Below, piece after piece: positions 1 to 11,699 of a DNA stretch of 64,000 bases. The position numbers were made by a program, and so were the translations under genes. Source of the stretch: Rosellinia necatrix (Eukaryota > Ascomycota > Sordariomycetes > Xylariales > Xylariaceae); NCBI GenBank assembly GCA_021209875.1, contig JAGYVD010000011.1:496001-560000 (forward strand), given 5' to 3'. Position 1 is the first letter of the stretch. Each line of letters begins with the position of its first letter. The notes under the pieces are model-generated. The model had not been told where the DNA came from and ran no database searches. It saw nothing but the letters and a program-made list of their open reading frames with translations.

Positions 1-364
1 TCACTAGCCTTCTGCCAAGGCTATCCACTTCATCGTGACAATATTTTTATTAGCTTGTTTATAAAAGCAGCAATAAATTGTTTTTTTTGTTGCTATTGAT
101 ATATTTAATAAAAGCTTTTTTAATATATTATAACAGCATTTTTTAGTATTACAGATTTTTTTATATAATTATTTATATTAGTTTTACTAATCTATTAATT
201 ATATAAAAAACTATATTATTTTAAAATTTGTTTTTAAAAAAACTTTAAAAATAATTACTGTTAAATAAGCTTTATATATGCAATGCATATACTCTTTATA
301 TATAAAACTACATATAACTTCTTGTTATATACTGTTTATTATGTTTAATTACTCCATATAAAAA
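1..364. other. AT-rich unrecognised sequence
   Basis: The first 40 bases are of ordinary composition. After that the sequence becomes A/T homopolymer-rich with no followable reading frame. I see no gene and no tandem repeat. Confidence 0.5.
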
Positions 365-830
365 CTTTTATGCGCAGCAGGATTATCATGACCCACAGCC
401 ATAATAGCCCTGATTAACTGGACAAACAAGTGGCCTGGCGGCCCCTGATTAGTTCCCCGGCTAAATGGGTACAAGTACAAAGTGGTGAATATGGTTAGCC
501 AGTTATGTAGTAAATAGCCAGTGGTATGTACAAGTAGGAATTCTGGCCGTCGGCCCTATGTATAGTTGTCTTTATTTTTTAACCTTAGTTTTTTTTCCTA
601 ATGCATAAGTATAGTTAGGCTCTGCTCCAACTGCTGCTATTGCAGCCATCACAAGGATTCTTGCATATAAGTGCAAAAGTTCTGCTAGCATACAAGCTAG
701 CTAGATAATAAAAATAACATATATCCTGTTCTGACGCGGTAGCTACACGCTTCCCTGCAAAAGCTAAACACGTTTAATAATAGCTACAGTCTGCAACTAA
801 TTGCCAGAATTCCAACAATTTCTATATATT
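365..830. other. Less-mutated island, possibly a solo LTR or young insertion
   Basis: This stretch of about 450 bases keeps normal base composition (for example GGCCTGGCGGCCCCTG and CCCCGGCTAAATGGG) between strongly AT-rich flanks. It has no convincing reading frame and no second copy in the window. Single-copy DNA escapes RIP, so a recent insertion, a solo LTR or a relic of unique sequence are all possible. I could not define terminal repeats or a target-site duplication. Confidence 0.35.
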
Positions 831-3240
831 ACTAAATATATTTTAATATTTTATCATAAAAATCTTTTATAAAGCAGCAAAAACAGTTTACAACATCTTA
901 ATTCATTTTATAATATAGCTTTAGCCATTAATAAGATTAAAATATTAAACCTTTTATTCTTTTATAATTTAAATATACTTTTGCTACTTTTATAAACACT
1001 TTTTAATTATTTAAATTTATAAGTTGATTAATTTAAAAATAATTGGTTTTTTTTTATATAATAACAATTTATTTATTATTAATCGATGCAAGTTTTTATT
1101 AGCTTGTGCTTTTTTGAATATTTATTCAAAATAAGATTATATTAATTTACTTTTAATGCAGCGTTTATAAACCTTATTTTTAAAAATACTACAAATATAA
1201 AATTCCTTCTAAGATATATTTTATATCTATTTCTTCTTATATAATAAATTACTAGTTTAAAAAAAACTATGATGTTTTGTTTATTTTTTCGTTGTTTTTT
1301 TAATTTTAAGTTTTTTTTTAGTTTAAAAAAATAATCTATTGTTGTATTTTTTAATTTTAAAAAATATATAATTAGCTCGGCTTTTTTAGCTTGTTTTAAA
1401 TTTAAACATTGTTTTATATTAAAATATTTTAATACACCATAATTTACTATAACTAAACACAGCTGTAGTTATTACAAGCTTATTAATTCTTTTTTCTAAT
1501 ATAATACTTTTTTTATAACACCTAACATTTTTTCATGATAAAAATTATAATTTAATTTGACATGATAAAAGGTTTTTAAATAAAATATTACTAGCTGCTA
1601 TACATTCTTTAATATTCTTTGTTATAACAGCACGCCGGCTGCTATTTCTTTACACGCGCTTATTTTTGCTCATATTTTATTTTTATCCTTAAAATATTAT
1701 AATATTAATATCTTAATTAGCTTGTTTTTTAATATTTTAAACATCTTTTAATAAGCTTTTAACTAAATTAAATGAGCTTTTATACAAGTTAAATTATTTT
1801 ATAGTTTAATTATTGCATTATATTTTTCAATAAACATTTTATCAAAATTATAAATGCTTAAAAATAAGCAGACTTTTTTAATAACGTTTCATATTTTTTT
1901 CAGGCGTTTTTTAGCGAAAAACAGTTTTTATTTTATTAAAATTAACTTTTATTTCATAGTTGTCATAAAAAATTTAAAAGATTTGGTTTTTTTACTATAA
2001 ACTTTACATTGTTTTAAGTGGGCTTGTGATCCTGTTTTTTTAACACGTTATAATATTTTAGTTTATTCAAATATATCAAAATGTTGTTAATATAACCTAA
2101 AGAAAAGATATTTAAATATTTCTGCAGCATGTTATTAATATATTTTTAAAAAATAGCTGGCTTATTAATCAACTTGAAAAATAATAGTTTAAACTAATAA
2201 GCTTCATATTAAGTTTAAAAAAAAGTTAACTTTTGGTTTTTTTTTATAATATCAATATAATAAAACGCCTGTTTAATATCGATTTATATAAATATTTTAG
2301 CTTATATTATATAAGCTAAAATATGTTTAATCAGCAGCAATAAATATTAGTTTTGTTAAATTAAAACATTTAATTTTTTATTATTAACATATAAACATAA
2401 AAACCTGTTGTTTTTATATATAAAAAATATAAAAAATATTAAAAAACTTAGCATACATGTTATAAATCTTTTTATTAAGTTTTTATAAATATATTCTTTA
2501 TATGTTTTAATTTTTTTTAAATAATATTTTATATAAAAAACTATGTTTTCATCATCTTAAGTTTTAGTTTAATATTAAATAATAATTAATTTTTAGTTTA
2601 TATAAAAACAGGTTATTTAAAACAGTTTTTAAAAAAATATTTAAATATTTATAATAAGCTTTTAAAAGAATTTATAGTAAATTTTTTTAAATGTTATGTT
2701 ATTTTTATTTTATTGTTGCTTTTAAATGTTGTGTTTTTTATATTTCATTATTTTATTAATTTTTATAATATAATTATCTTATAATTTCTTATATTCTTTT
2801 ATTATAACATTATATTATAAACTACAGCTTTTATAATTATATACTTTATAAATAAATATTTATATTATATAATAATGTTTTATTAAAGTTAATATAAGCT
2901 TTAAGCACTTTTTTTAAACAAAGTTTTTATTTTCGTTTAACTTTTACTGCTTTTAAAATTAAATTTATATTTTTATGTTAATTTTATAATTTTTTTATTT
3001 ATATATTGTTTATATAGTTTTACTTTTTATTCAAAATTATTATTAATTTCAAAGATTTAATATAACTATTAAAATAAATTTGTAAAAGCTAAAGCTTTTT
3101 AAGTTTATATTATTTATAAAAAGCTTAATTTTTAGCAAAATAACCTTTTATTATATTTAGTTTAAAATGTTTTCTTTTTAAAGTTTTTTTCTCGCCCCCT
3201 TTTAATTTAATTGTTTATTTTTATGATTTTGATATTTATA
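831..3240. other. T-rich RIP-degraded sequence, no recognisable gene
   Basis: About 2.4 kb of T-rich DNA on the plus strand with dense stops in all frames. Residual C and G sit mostly in AGCT, GCT and AGC contexts. The strand bias resembles the nested retrotransposons further right, so it is probably an old degraded transposon, but I recognise no domain. Confidence 0.4.
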
Positions 3241-3450
3241 GTTTATAAGAGGTGCACCATAGGGGTGTAAAGTGTGTATTATAAAAGATGAAGATCTAGC
3301 AATTCTAGGCTAAGCTAAAGTTTTACCTAGTTGTGGGCTAGGGCCCACATACATGGGGCTGGGCCTAATTAGGTTGTGCGTGTCGCCACGGGCCACAGCA
3401 CCACAAGCGAGGGGCTTATGTAAGCGCTCCCTCTACCCGCGCGTATTACT
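3241..3450. other. Second less-mutated island next to a palindromic array
   Basis: About 200 bases of near-normal GC, including GGGCCCACATACATGGGG and GCGCTCCCTCTACCCGCGCG, end abruptly where the palindromic minisatellite begins. A short open frame starting in it continues into the minisatellite and is not credible as a gene. It could be a solo LTR or the flank of an insertion, and no partner copy is visible. Confidence 0.35.
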
Positions 3451-3790
3451 AGTTTTAAAAAATAAATATTTAAGGATGTTTAAATATTTATTTTTTGTTT
3501 ATAAATATTTTTTAAGTTATAAACCGGCTTTAAAATATAAATACTTAAGCATGTTGAAATATTTGCTTTTTGCTTATATATATTTTTAAAATTATAAATC
3601 GGCTTTAAAATATAAATTTTTAAGCATGTTTAAATATTTGCTTTTTGCCTATATATACTTTTAATGTTACAAACCAGCTTTATAATATAAATATTTAAAT
3701 ATATTTAAATATTTATTTTTTAAGTTATAAACCAGCTTTAAAATATAAATATTTAAACATGTTTAAATATTTGTTTTTTATAGCGGTATT
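3451..3790. repeat. Palindromic minisatellite array (about 4-5 units)
   Basis: Tandem units of roughly 65-85 bp. Each has an inverted repeat of the type AAATATTTAAGCATG followed by its mirror half, joined by a spacer containing TTATAAACCGGCTTTAAAA. The same unit recurs in the 46.7-kb array and in clusters between 51 and 62 kb. It forms the left end of a right-arm fragment of element C. Confidence 0.8.
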
Positions 3791-5100
3791 ATAACTACTT
3801 ATATTTTTATAAACTTTATATATTTTAATTAATTTAATAAACTAAATAATAGTTATTATTAACTTAGTTTTTTTATATATTAAATAATAAATTAAATTAT
3901 TAATAATAACCTAGCTTTTTATAACTTATTATTATATAATAATGATATTTAAAATACATTAAAGTTATAATGAAAACTTTCAAATTTAGTTATTAATTAT
4001 TAGCACGTGTTATTTTAAAATAAAAAGCTAAAGCTTTGTTTTTAATCGCTTAGAAATATTTTATATGTTTTGTTTTAATTTATTATAATTATATAAAGCT
4101 ATAATATTAACTGTTATCTTATATAACTAAAGTTTTTACAGGTTTTTCTTTATTATATATTATATATATTATATTTTTTTTGTTATATATTTATATCATA
4201 AAATATATATTATATGTTTTAATTAATTCTGTTATATAAAACTTAAAATATATTATTAAAAGTGTTTAATTTAAACTAGCTTAATATAATATATTTAATT
4301 TTTTTTTTTTTATATTACTAGTTATAAAACATTAAACTATATATTTACTGTTTAATATACAAAAACTTTTTAAAAACAGTGGCGTTTTATTAACCGTATT
4401 GTTTTTATATTTATTTATAATAATTAATTAATATTTTATAACGTTTATTTAAACTAAACCTAAAATAATCTTGCGATAAATAAAACTTTATGTTAAAACA
4501 GCAGGGCAGCTTTTATATTTATAATATATTATTTTATATAAATATATTAAAATATTTTAAAAATATTTCAAGAAATTTTATAATAAATATAAGTTTTATT
4601 ATTTTATTAACCTAGTTATTATTTTATAAAAATATAATATTAAAAATATAACCAGAAGCAATTTTTTAAAAAAAACACTTTCTAAGTTTTATTATATATA
4701 TTTATTTAATATAAACTTAAAACAGTTTTATTTAAATATTATTTAAATTAACTTTAGCTTTCAAAATATATTATATATTATTAAACTTAATAATTTAACT
4801 TATATTTTGTTTTGTTTTTTATGTTATTTTATAAAGTCAAATACTTTTTAAATCTAATTTAAAATCTAAACTATCTGTTTTAAAGCTTTACGCCGAAATA
4901 TTATTTTGCTAATTTGTTTTATAATATTAATATATTAAACCTAGTTAATAAGCATATAGGTTTATAGCTTAAAAAGCTTATATTATATTAAATTAAAGCT
5001 TATAATTTATATAAACAGCATTTTTGTATATTAAACAATTATTTGTTTTTTTTAACGTGTAGTTTTTTAAGCTAATAATTTTTAGCTTTAACTTTATTAT
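3791..5100 (+). repeat. Right-arm fragment of element C (fragment 0)
   Basis: From the shared start TAGCGGTATTATAACTA the sequence follows the same order of landmarks as 30155-31430 and 47035-48310. These include the repeated TTATTATTATATAATAATA block, the CTAAAGTTTTTA block and a TTTTTTTAACG end. It is a truncated copy that breaks off near 5100, before the transposase relic. Differences from the 47-kb copy are mostly C-to-T and G-to-A, so this copy is the more mutated one. No frame is followable here. Confidence 0.75.
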
Positions 5101-5297
5101 AACTGTAGTGTGGAACGGCTTGGCAATTAAGCCAGGAATCCTTATTTTAGGGATTTCTTAAGCAAAGGATGTATATATGCAAAATGCAGTTCTGATGCTG
5201 CATTTGCAAGCGTTACGCGCGCGGGGCAGGAACGACCTTAGGGATTGTTTTTATTATATAATTAATATACATAAATATCTATAGCTTATTATATTGC
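5101..5297. other. Less-mutated island between two element C copies
   Basis: A GC-richer insert (GTGTGGAACGGCTTGGCAA near its start, TTACGCGCGCGGGGCAGGAA in the middle) lies exactly between the broken end of fragment 0 and the start of copy 1. Size and position suit a solo LTR or a small insertion at the junction. No duplicate of it is seen in the window. Confidence 0.4.
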
Positions 5298-5399
5298 TCT
5301 TTGCTTTCAGGTTAGGGTTGCTACTATAGTTAGCTGTTAATTTAGTTAAAAATTTGCCAATTTTCTGCTATATAAAAAAGCACTGCTCATTAAAAGCCT

Positions 5400-5925
5400 A
5401 GGTTATATGTTGTTATCCCTGCTAGTTATAAGCCCTGCATAGCTGCACCTAATAAAAACGGCCGGTTATATGTTGCTATCTCTGCTAGTTATAAACCTAT
5501 ATTAATACACTTAATAAAAACGGCCGGTTATGTGTTGCTATTTTTGCTTATAACAGGCCTGCAGCAATATATTTAATAAAAACAGCCGGTTATATGTTGT
5601 TATTTCTACCTATAATAAGCCCGCAGTAATATATTTAATAAAAACAGCCGATTATATATTGCTATCTCTGCTAATTACAAACCTATATTAATATATTTAA
5701 CAAAAACGGCCTATTATATGTTATTATTTTTACTAGTTATAAACTTATATTAATATATTTAATAAAAACAACCTATTATATGTTATTATTTTTATTAGTT
5801 ATATACTTATATTAATATATTTAATAAAAACAACCTGTTATATATTATTATTTCTGCTAGTTATAAACCTATATTAATATATTTAATAAAACAACTTATT
5901 ATATATTATTATTTCTGTAAAGTTT
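5400..5925 (+). repeat. 62-bp tandem array, copy 1
   Basis: About eight units of roughly 62 bp with the landmarks ATAAAAACGGCCGG, TTATATGTTGCTATC and TGCTAGTTATAAACC. Units become progressively more A/T rich from left to right (CGGCCGG to CAACCTA), as expected of RIP acting on tandem copies. The same array is at 25820-26230, 44945-45295 and 39900-40090. Confidence 0.85.
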
Positions 5926-5929
5926 AAAA

Positions 5930-6120
5930 AATATATATTTAAACATATTTAAATATTTTTTTTATGTAAATATATTAACTAGCTTATTAATTAAATAAAT
6001 ATTTAAACATATTTTAATATTTATTTTTTGCTAATATATATTAACTAGTTTATTAACTAAGTTTTAAAAATAAATATTTAAATATATTAAAATATTTGTT
6101 TTTTATATTTTATTATACAA
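5930..6120. repeat. Degenerate palindromic minisatellite in copy 1
   Basis: Three decayed units with the pattern AAATATTTAAACATATT and mirror half, separated by TATATTAACTAGYTTATTAA spacers. It is homologous to 26230-26420 and to the better preserved 45300-45480. Confidence 0.7.
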
Positions 6121-6268
6121 GGTTATAATTTAATTAAATATTATATATTATATAATAGTTATTTATTAATAAGTTTGCTGGCGTGTTTTTGTTTGTGGTT
6201 ATAACAGTAAAATTATTTTTTGTTGTTTAGCTTATTTATAATATAAATTCTAACTTAATTGTTTAAAT

Positions 6269-6360
6269 CTTTTTTTTTTTTTTTTTTTTTTTTAGCCCGT
6301 CTATATATATTTTTACTATTTGTAGTACTGCTGCTACTGCTGCTGCTGCTTTTAATAAAA
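6269..6360. repeat. Poly-T tract and GCT microsatellite
   Basis: A run of more than 20 T is followed within 60 bases by a (CTGCTACTG/GCTGCTGCT) microsatellite. The same pair of landmarks occurs at 26578-26660 in copy 2, so both belong to element C and are not recent slippage products. Confidence 0.8.
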
Positions 6361-6461
6361 AACGTTTTATAATTTATAAACTTTGTTTATATAAAAAACA
6401 ACAGCGAAAAAAAGTTTATTATTTTTTTATAAAAACTCCGGCTTGCCAAGCTTTAATATAC

Positions 6462-7395
6462 TTTTTATATAATATCTACATTTTATAAGGCGACGTATAG
6501 GTTGGTAGAACGCGTATATTAGAGGAGAGCATGAGCTTTTAAACGAAGGCCTAGCGGTGCAGTGTGCCTCCGGGGGAGGTCTGGCTATTTACGCTAGGCT
6601 TTAAATAGCTGCTTAAACTAAAATAGCGTTACTAAAAAAGCTTTAAATAATTTCTTTTTTTTTATTTTTCTGGCTTTTTAAGCACTACTAAATTAAAAAA
6701 CGGCAGGTAAGTAAAAAACCTTCCGACTATTATTAAAAACTATTTTTTTTATAAAAAATTAAAAAATAAAATAATAAAAAAAAACTTGTACGTAATAAAC
6801 GCGTCGTAAATAAAACTTTTTATAAAAGTTTTAATTAAACTAGTTTATATAAATGCTAGCTTAATTAAAAATAAAACTTAATTATTTATATTTTATAAAG
6901 CAATATATAAGTTAATAAAACGTATATATTAAAAAAAAACGTAAGCTTTTAAACAAAAGCTTTATAATATAGTATGTTTTTAAAAAAAGTCAGGCTATTT
7001 ATACTAAGCTTTAAATAGCTGCTTAAACTTACGCTAATAGTTTAGTTTAAGTTAAAAAAGTATAAGCTTTTAAATAAAAGCCTACGTGCGCGATTTTTAA
7101 CTAAAAAAGTTGCCGGCTACCGGCCAGGTTTTCGGATAACTGCTTATATTTATATTTTAGATAAGCTAAAGTTAAAAAAAGTTGTTTATACAGCTGTAAC
7201 TTTTAAGCGCTAAAAGCTGCAGCTAAACAAAAAACCTTCCGACTACTATTAAAAACCACCTTTTTTATAAAAAATTAAAAAATAAAATAACAAAAGAAAA
7301 CCTGTACGTAACAAACGCGTCGCAAACAAGGCCTTTTATAAAGGTCCTAGCCGGACTGGTCCGTGCAAGTGCTAGCCTAGTTAGAAGTAGAACCC
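6462..7395. mobile_element. Insertion in copy 1 carrying an imperfect tandem duplication
   Basis: Copy 2 lacks this segment: its sequence runs straight across the corresponding point near 26790. Within it, 6480-6890 is repeated at 6889-7395. The first half of unit 1 (GGCGACGTATAGGTTGG, then CTCCGGGGGAGGTCTGGC) appears in unit 2 as GCAATATATAAGTTAA and TTTTTAAAAAAAGTCAGGC. For the other half the mutation is reversed, with unit 2 better preserved (CCTAGCCGGACTGGTCCG). The nature of the insert is unknown: no terminal repeats or coding frame were seen. Confidence 0.55.
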
Positions 7396-10230
7396 AATTA
7401 ATATATATAATTTTTTTTAAGCATACTATTATTTATATATTTTATTTTTTTTTTATTAATAAATTTTTTTACGCGATAAAATACTAAAAATATTATTGCT
7501 GCCACATTTTTATATAATATTAAGTTTTAAATAGTTATTTTAAATATTTTTGCTAACGTTTAAGCCAAGTTTATCGGCTGCAAAAGCTATTTTTAAGCTT
7601 TTTTAATACAAAGCTAAAAAGCTGTATATTTTATGCTATACGCAGATAAACCGCATAATAGCTGCTGTTATAATAAAAATACGTTATTTAAAACGTGTTA
7701 TTAAGCCTTTAGTTTTTAAAAAAGCGTATACGTTTTATATATCTACCGCTAATATAAAACATGATATTTTTATTATAATTAAAAAAAAAAGCGGGTGCAT
7801 AAATTTATTTTTATTAGTTTTTTTTATTACGTTTTTATTATTTTTATTTTTAAATAAAATAAAAAAAAAACATAATTTTAAATTAAAAATATTATATAAT
7901 TAATTTAAAACTATATAAGCTTTAATTAAAAATTAAACTTAAAACATATTATAATTAAATATCATATATATTATTATTATATTACTAAAGCTTAATTTTT
8001 AAAAAGTTATATTTTTAATAGTAATTATATATTTTTTATATAAATAAAATAAAGTTTATATTATTGTTATATAAACCTGTTAAACTAAGAAATTAGATAA
8101 TAAAATATTAGCTACTTTAAAAAGTAGCTCTAAAAATATGATTATATATTTAAAAACTAAAAGCTTTTTATTTAAATAATAGGCTTAAAAATTAATAATG
8201 ATGAGCTTTATTTATATATTTAGCTATTTATTTACTATTTAGCTGTTATTTTATAATAACTAAACTTTATTTTAAGCAAGTTTAATATAATAAAACTTTT
8301 ATATTTAGTTATTTATTTATTATTTAGCTGCTATTTTATAATTATTAAACTTTATTTTAAATAATTTTAATATAATAATTATTATTATTATAATATAAAT
8401 ATTATTTTATAGTTAAGCTGCTACTTCATTATATTTTATAAAGTTAGTTTTAATTAAATAATAGCTTTTATATTATATTATATTACTGCTGCTTTATAAT
8501 AATAAGCTGCTAAAGTTTTAATTTTAATAAATAAAAAAAGCTTGTATATTAAAATATAGCTAATATATACCTTTTATAAATATTTTTATAAAATTATAAC
8601 TAAGTTAAAAATAATTAACAGCTAAATAATAATAAATATTAAATATATTTAATATTAAAAAAGCGTTCAACTTTATATTATAATAAATATTTTTTTTTAT
8701 TTATTATTTATTTAATAACTATTTTATAATTAATTAATAATTAGCTTATAAACGTTTGTAAGTTTTATAAGCTTAAATTAATTTAAATAATAACTGCTGC
8801 TATTATTTTTAATAAAATAAATACTATGTTTTTTATATATGAATAATTTAATAATAAAATAAATAATTTTTATTATTTAAATAATAATTAAAAAAGCTTG
8901 ATAAACTAAAAAAAATCAAGCTAATATATTAGCTAAATAAACTACCGCTGTTTTTATTAAAACTATTATTAAGCCGCAGAAATCCAAGCTTTTTATTTTT
9001 AAACGTTTAACTGCTGCTGGTAAAGCTTTTGCCGCTTCTGCTGCTATTCCTGCTACTGCTTTATAAAAAACTGCTAAATTTTTTGCTGCCATTAAAATTT
9101 TTTTTTAAAATTTATTAAATTTTGTAATAAAATTATAAGCTTAATTTTTTTATATAATTATTATTTAATAATTAGTTAATTAATGCTTAATATAATACAG
9201 CTTTAAAAGCTTTTTAAAAGTTTTAATAAATAATAAAAATAAAATATATATAAAAAAAAGTTGCTAATAAATAAAAAAATTTTTACGCTATTATTTTATT
9301 TTATTTTTGCTTTGTTTTTGTTTTGTTTAGCTAATTAATTAATGCATTAATTTGTTTTGTTTTAAACTATTTTTATATTTCTTAATAATACTTTTTTTTA
9401 TATTTTTTTTTTATATTTAAAAGTTGTTATTGCTAATATATTTTTATTATTTTATTAAATATTTTTTTAAAACATTTTTAATATAATAGTATTTTTTATT
9501 AAAAATATATATTTTTTAAATTGTTAGAGGCTTTTAAAATAAAAGTGCTAAACTTTGATTATATTATTAATATAGCTTAAACAAATTTACTAAAATTATT
9601 TATTTAATATATATAAACCAGCTTATATAAACAAACTAGTTTTACTTTATATTTAAATATAATTTTTTATTTAGTAAATTTTTTATATAAATATTAATAT
9701 TATCCCTGCTTTTTTTCTGCTAGTTTAATTAGCCTGTTTTATATATTATTTATGTTTTTAATATAATATTTTTAAATAATACCTAGCGTAGCTAAAAAAA
9801 ACCAAAAAAAACATATTAGCAAAAACTAGCTAATTTTTAAAAAAAACCTTTTTATTTTAAAAGCTAAGCTTATATTTTTTTTATAATATTATTTATTTAG
9901 TTAATTATATAAGCTAAAAGCTTTTTAAAATTTTATATATTTTAATTTAATATTATAACTTTATTTTTTTTTAATTTTACTATATAGCTATGCTATAAAT
10001 ATATAATTTAATTTTAACCTTAATTAGTTTTATTATTAATTACAAATAATATTTTTAGTTTAATAATATAACTTATTAGCTTATAAATTAATAAATAAAA
10101 TAGCTATTAATTTAATAGTTATAAATTTAATAATTATAAACTTTTAACGTTATATATTATATTTAGCATATATATAACTAATAATAATAACAGCTTTTAT
10201 ATATTTTTTATTTATAAAAATAAACATATA
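7396..10230 (+). other. Internal region of element C copy 1
   Basis: This is homologous to 26800-29395 of copy 2 and absent from copy 3 up to about position 9600. It is strongly AT rich. A possible coding relic lies at about 8990-9110, where a plus-strand frame reads an alanine-rich stretch (RLTAAGKAFAASAAIPATAL, then a TAA in place of Q). The matching stretch of copy 2 (28140-28260) keeps the GCTGCTACTGCTGC composition. Apart from this I see no followable gene. Confidence 0.45.
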
Positions 10231-10263
10231 ATATTTTAATTAGTTGTTACAGCTGCTTTTTTT

Positions 10264-10611
10264 TTTATAATACTAATAATAAATATTTTATAAATGCTGC
10301 AGACAGCTTATATTTATTTACTAATAAATATTAAGCTGATTTTATGCCGCGTTAAGCTTTATTTTTTAACAAAAAAAACAACGCTTATAATTCTAATAAA
10401 AAAAGCCACCTTTATAACTTTAATAAAAAAAATAACGTTTATAATTCCGTTAAAAAAAATAACGCTTATAATTTTAATAAAAAAAACAACGTTTATAACT
10501 TTAATAAAAAAAACAATGCTTATAATTTTAATAAAAAAAGCAACGCTTATAACTTTAATAAAAAAAGCGACGTTTATAACTTTAATAAAAAAAGCAACAC
10601 TTATAACTTTA
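10264..10611 (+). pseudogene. 9-residue peptide-repeat gene, copy 1 (5' part)
   Basis: The plus-strand frame reads through TAA stops at former CAA codons into about 8.5 repeats of nine residues, consensus N-A/V-Y-N-F-N-K-K-N/S (27 bp each). The longest stop-free frame here (from 10294) is shifted by one base and is not the conserved one. The same frame is found in copies 2 and 3, where it ends at a shared TAG. An LTR retrotransposon inserted in the ninth repeat. The remaining codons, ending N-N-T-K-T-N-N-stop, lie at 25136-25172. I do not recognise the protein. Confidence 0.6.
10607..10611. repeat. Left target-site duplication of the outer LTR element
   Basis: CTTTA here matches CTTTA at 25136-25140 directly after the 3' LTR. 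Removing the element and one copy of the duplication restores the peptide-repeat reading frame, which supports this as the true insertion site. Confidence 0.85.
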
Positions 10612-10816
10612 TGATAGAGTCCCTAAAGGGGCCCATATTAATCGAGCTAACGGCTTGTGTATTATTAGATTAGATAGGTTGCACAGGCTACGGCTGGCAA
10701 CAGGTGGCCTACCGCCACTCCTGCAGGGGTTAATTCTAGACTGATTAGAATTCCTTATTTGGCAGAGGAATTAATAAAAGCATTTTTTTTTTTCTATTTT
10801 TCTATTAATTTCTTTA
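10612..10816 (+). repeat. 5' LTR of the outer Ty3/gypsy element
   Basis: About 205 bp starting TGATAGAGTCCCTAAAGGGG. It shares GCACAGGCTACGGCTGGC and GCAGGGGTTAATTCTAGAC with the 3' LTR. Most differences between the two LTRs are transitions. The first 25 bases are better preserved here, while the last third is better preserved in the 3' LTR. Confidence 0.9.
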
Positions 10817-10839
10817 AAGTGATGTATTTATATAACCGA

Positions 10840-11072
10840 TGTTGCACCAGTTACAAATAAGAAGTTAAGGCTTCAGCAATAAGTGATATATTGTACAAAA
10901 AATCTATAAATAAAAAAAGAAAGAGTAAGTGGGAGGAATTAGCCTACTAGAATTCTGGCTAAATATAGGTGTATAAAGTGGGTCCAGTCTATACGTTATA
11001 CGCACTAGTTAGTAATAAGTGTACGGATACTAGTCCGTGCTATATATATTAGCTAACTAGTTATTTATAATT
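10840..11072 (-). repeat. Left LTR of the nested element (3' LTR in its own sense)
   Basis: This matches 17356-17588 base for base over most of its length, with the left copy more A/T in its last 60 bases (ATATATATTAGCTAACTAG against CACATGCATTGGCCAACCAG). It lies downstream of pol when read on the minus strand. Confidence 0.85.
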
Positions 11073-11699
11073 ATTTTTTTTTTTAAAAAAAAAAACGGCT
11101 TGTTTTTTAAATCGTGTTTATATTTAAATATATAGCTTTTTAATATGCTTTTTAATAAAAAAAAAAATTGCTTTAGGTTTTTATTTTATACTATGCTTTC
11201 TAAGCTTTTATATTATTAAGTTATCGTATAAGTTTTTTTATATTATATTATTAACTTTTTTTTATTTGTTATTATATTTATTTTTGTTTCTGTTTTATTA
11301 TTTTTTTATTATATTGCTTTATTGTTATTTTTATATGCTGCATTTAATTTATTATTTTCTACAGCTTTAAGCTAATTTTTTAAACGTTTTAAAAGTTCTG
11401 CTGCGTTTAGATGTTTTTTATAGAATTTTTTTAATAATTTCGCGCTGTTTTTAAAGTTTTAGGCAGAATATTATTTATCGTCGGTTTTTTATTTTTTTTA
11501 AGTTATCTAATATTATAGTTTTTTATAGTATATTTTTAACAATTTAATTTTTTTAACTATAAACTTTTTTTTTTTTTCAGGCTTTATTATTTTATTATTT
11601 AAATTATTAGCTTTTTGTTCTAGCAGTAAGTTGTTAAAATATAATTATAGTTTGTTAATATAATAATAGTTTATTGTTTTTTATAAAAAAACGTTTAAT

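Larger units (their letters stand above)
5298..10611 (+). repeat. Element C copy 1, left part (interrupted)
   Basis: This starts at TTGCTCTTTGCTTTCAGG, the same left boundary as copy 2 (25732) and copy 3 (44850). It holds, in order, the 62-bp array, a palindromic minisatellite, a T tract, a GCT microsatellite, about 3 kb of internal sequence and the 9-residue peptide-repeat gene. It is cut at 10611 by an LTR retrotransposon and resumes at 25136. Relative to copy 2 it carries an extra insertion at about 6462-7395. The element encodes at least one short gene and, in its right arm, a probable transposase. No terminal inverted repeats were found, so how it moves is unknown. Confidence 0.75.

Noticed and set aside
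3353..3589. 78-codon open frame on the plus strand
   Set aside because: It starts in an unmutated island and runs into a palindromic minisatellite whose unit length keeps the frame open by chance. No domain or homologous copy was seen.
10294..10614. 106-codon open frame reading L-I-I-L-I-K-K repeats
   Set aside because: It is shifted relative to the frame shared by all three copies (N-A-Y-N-F-N-K-K-N), which ends at a common stop. The open frame reflects the absence of CAA codons in that phase.
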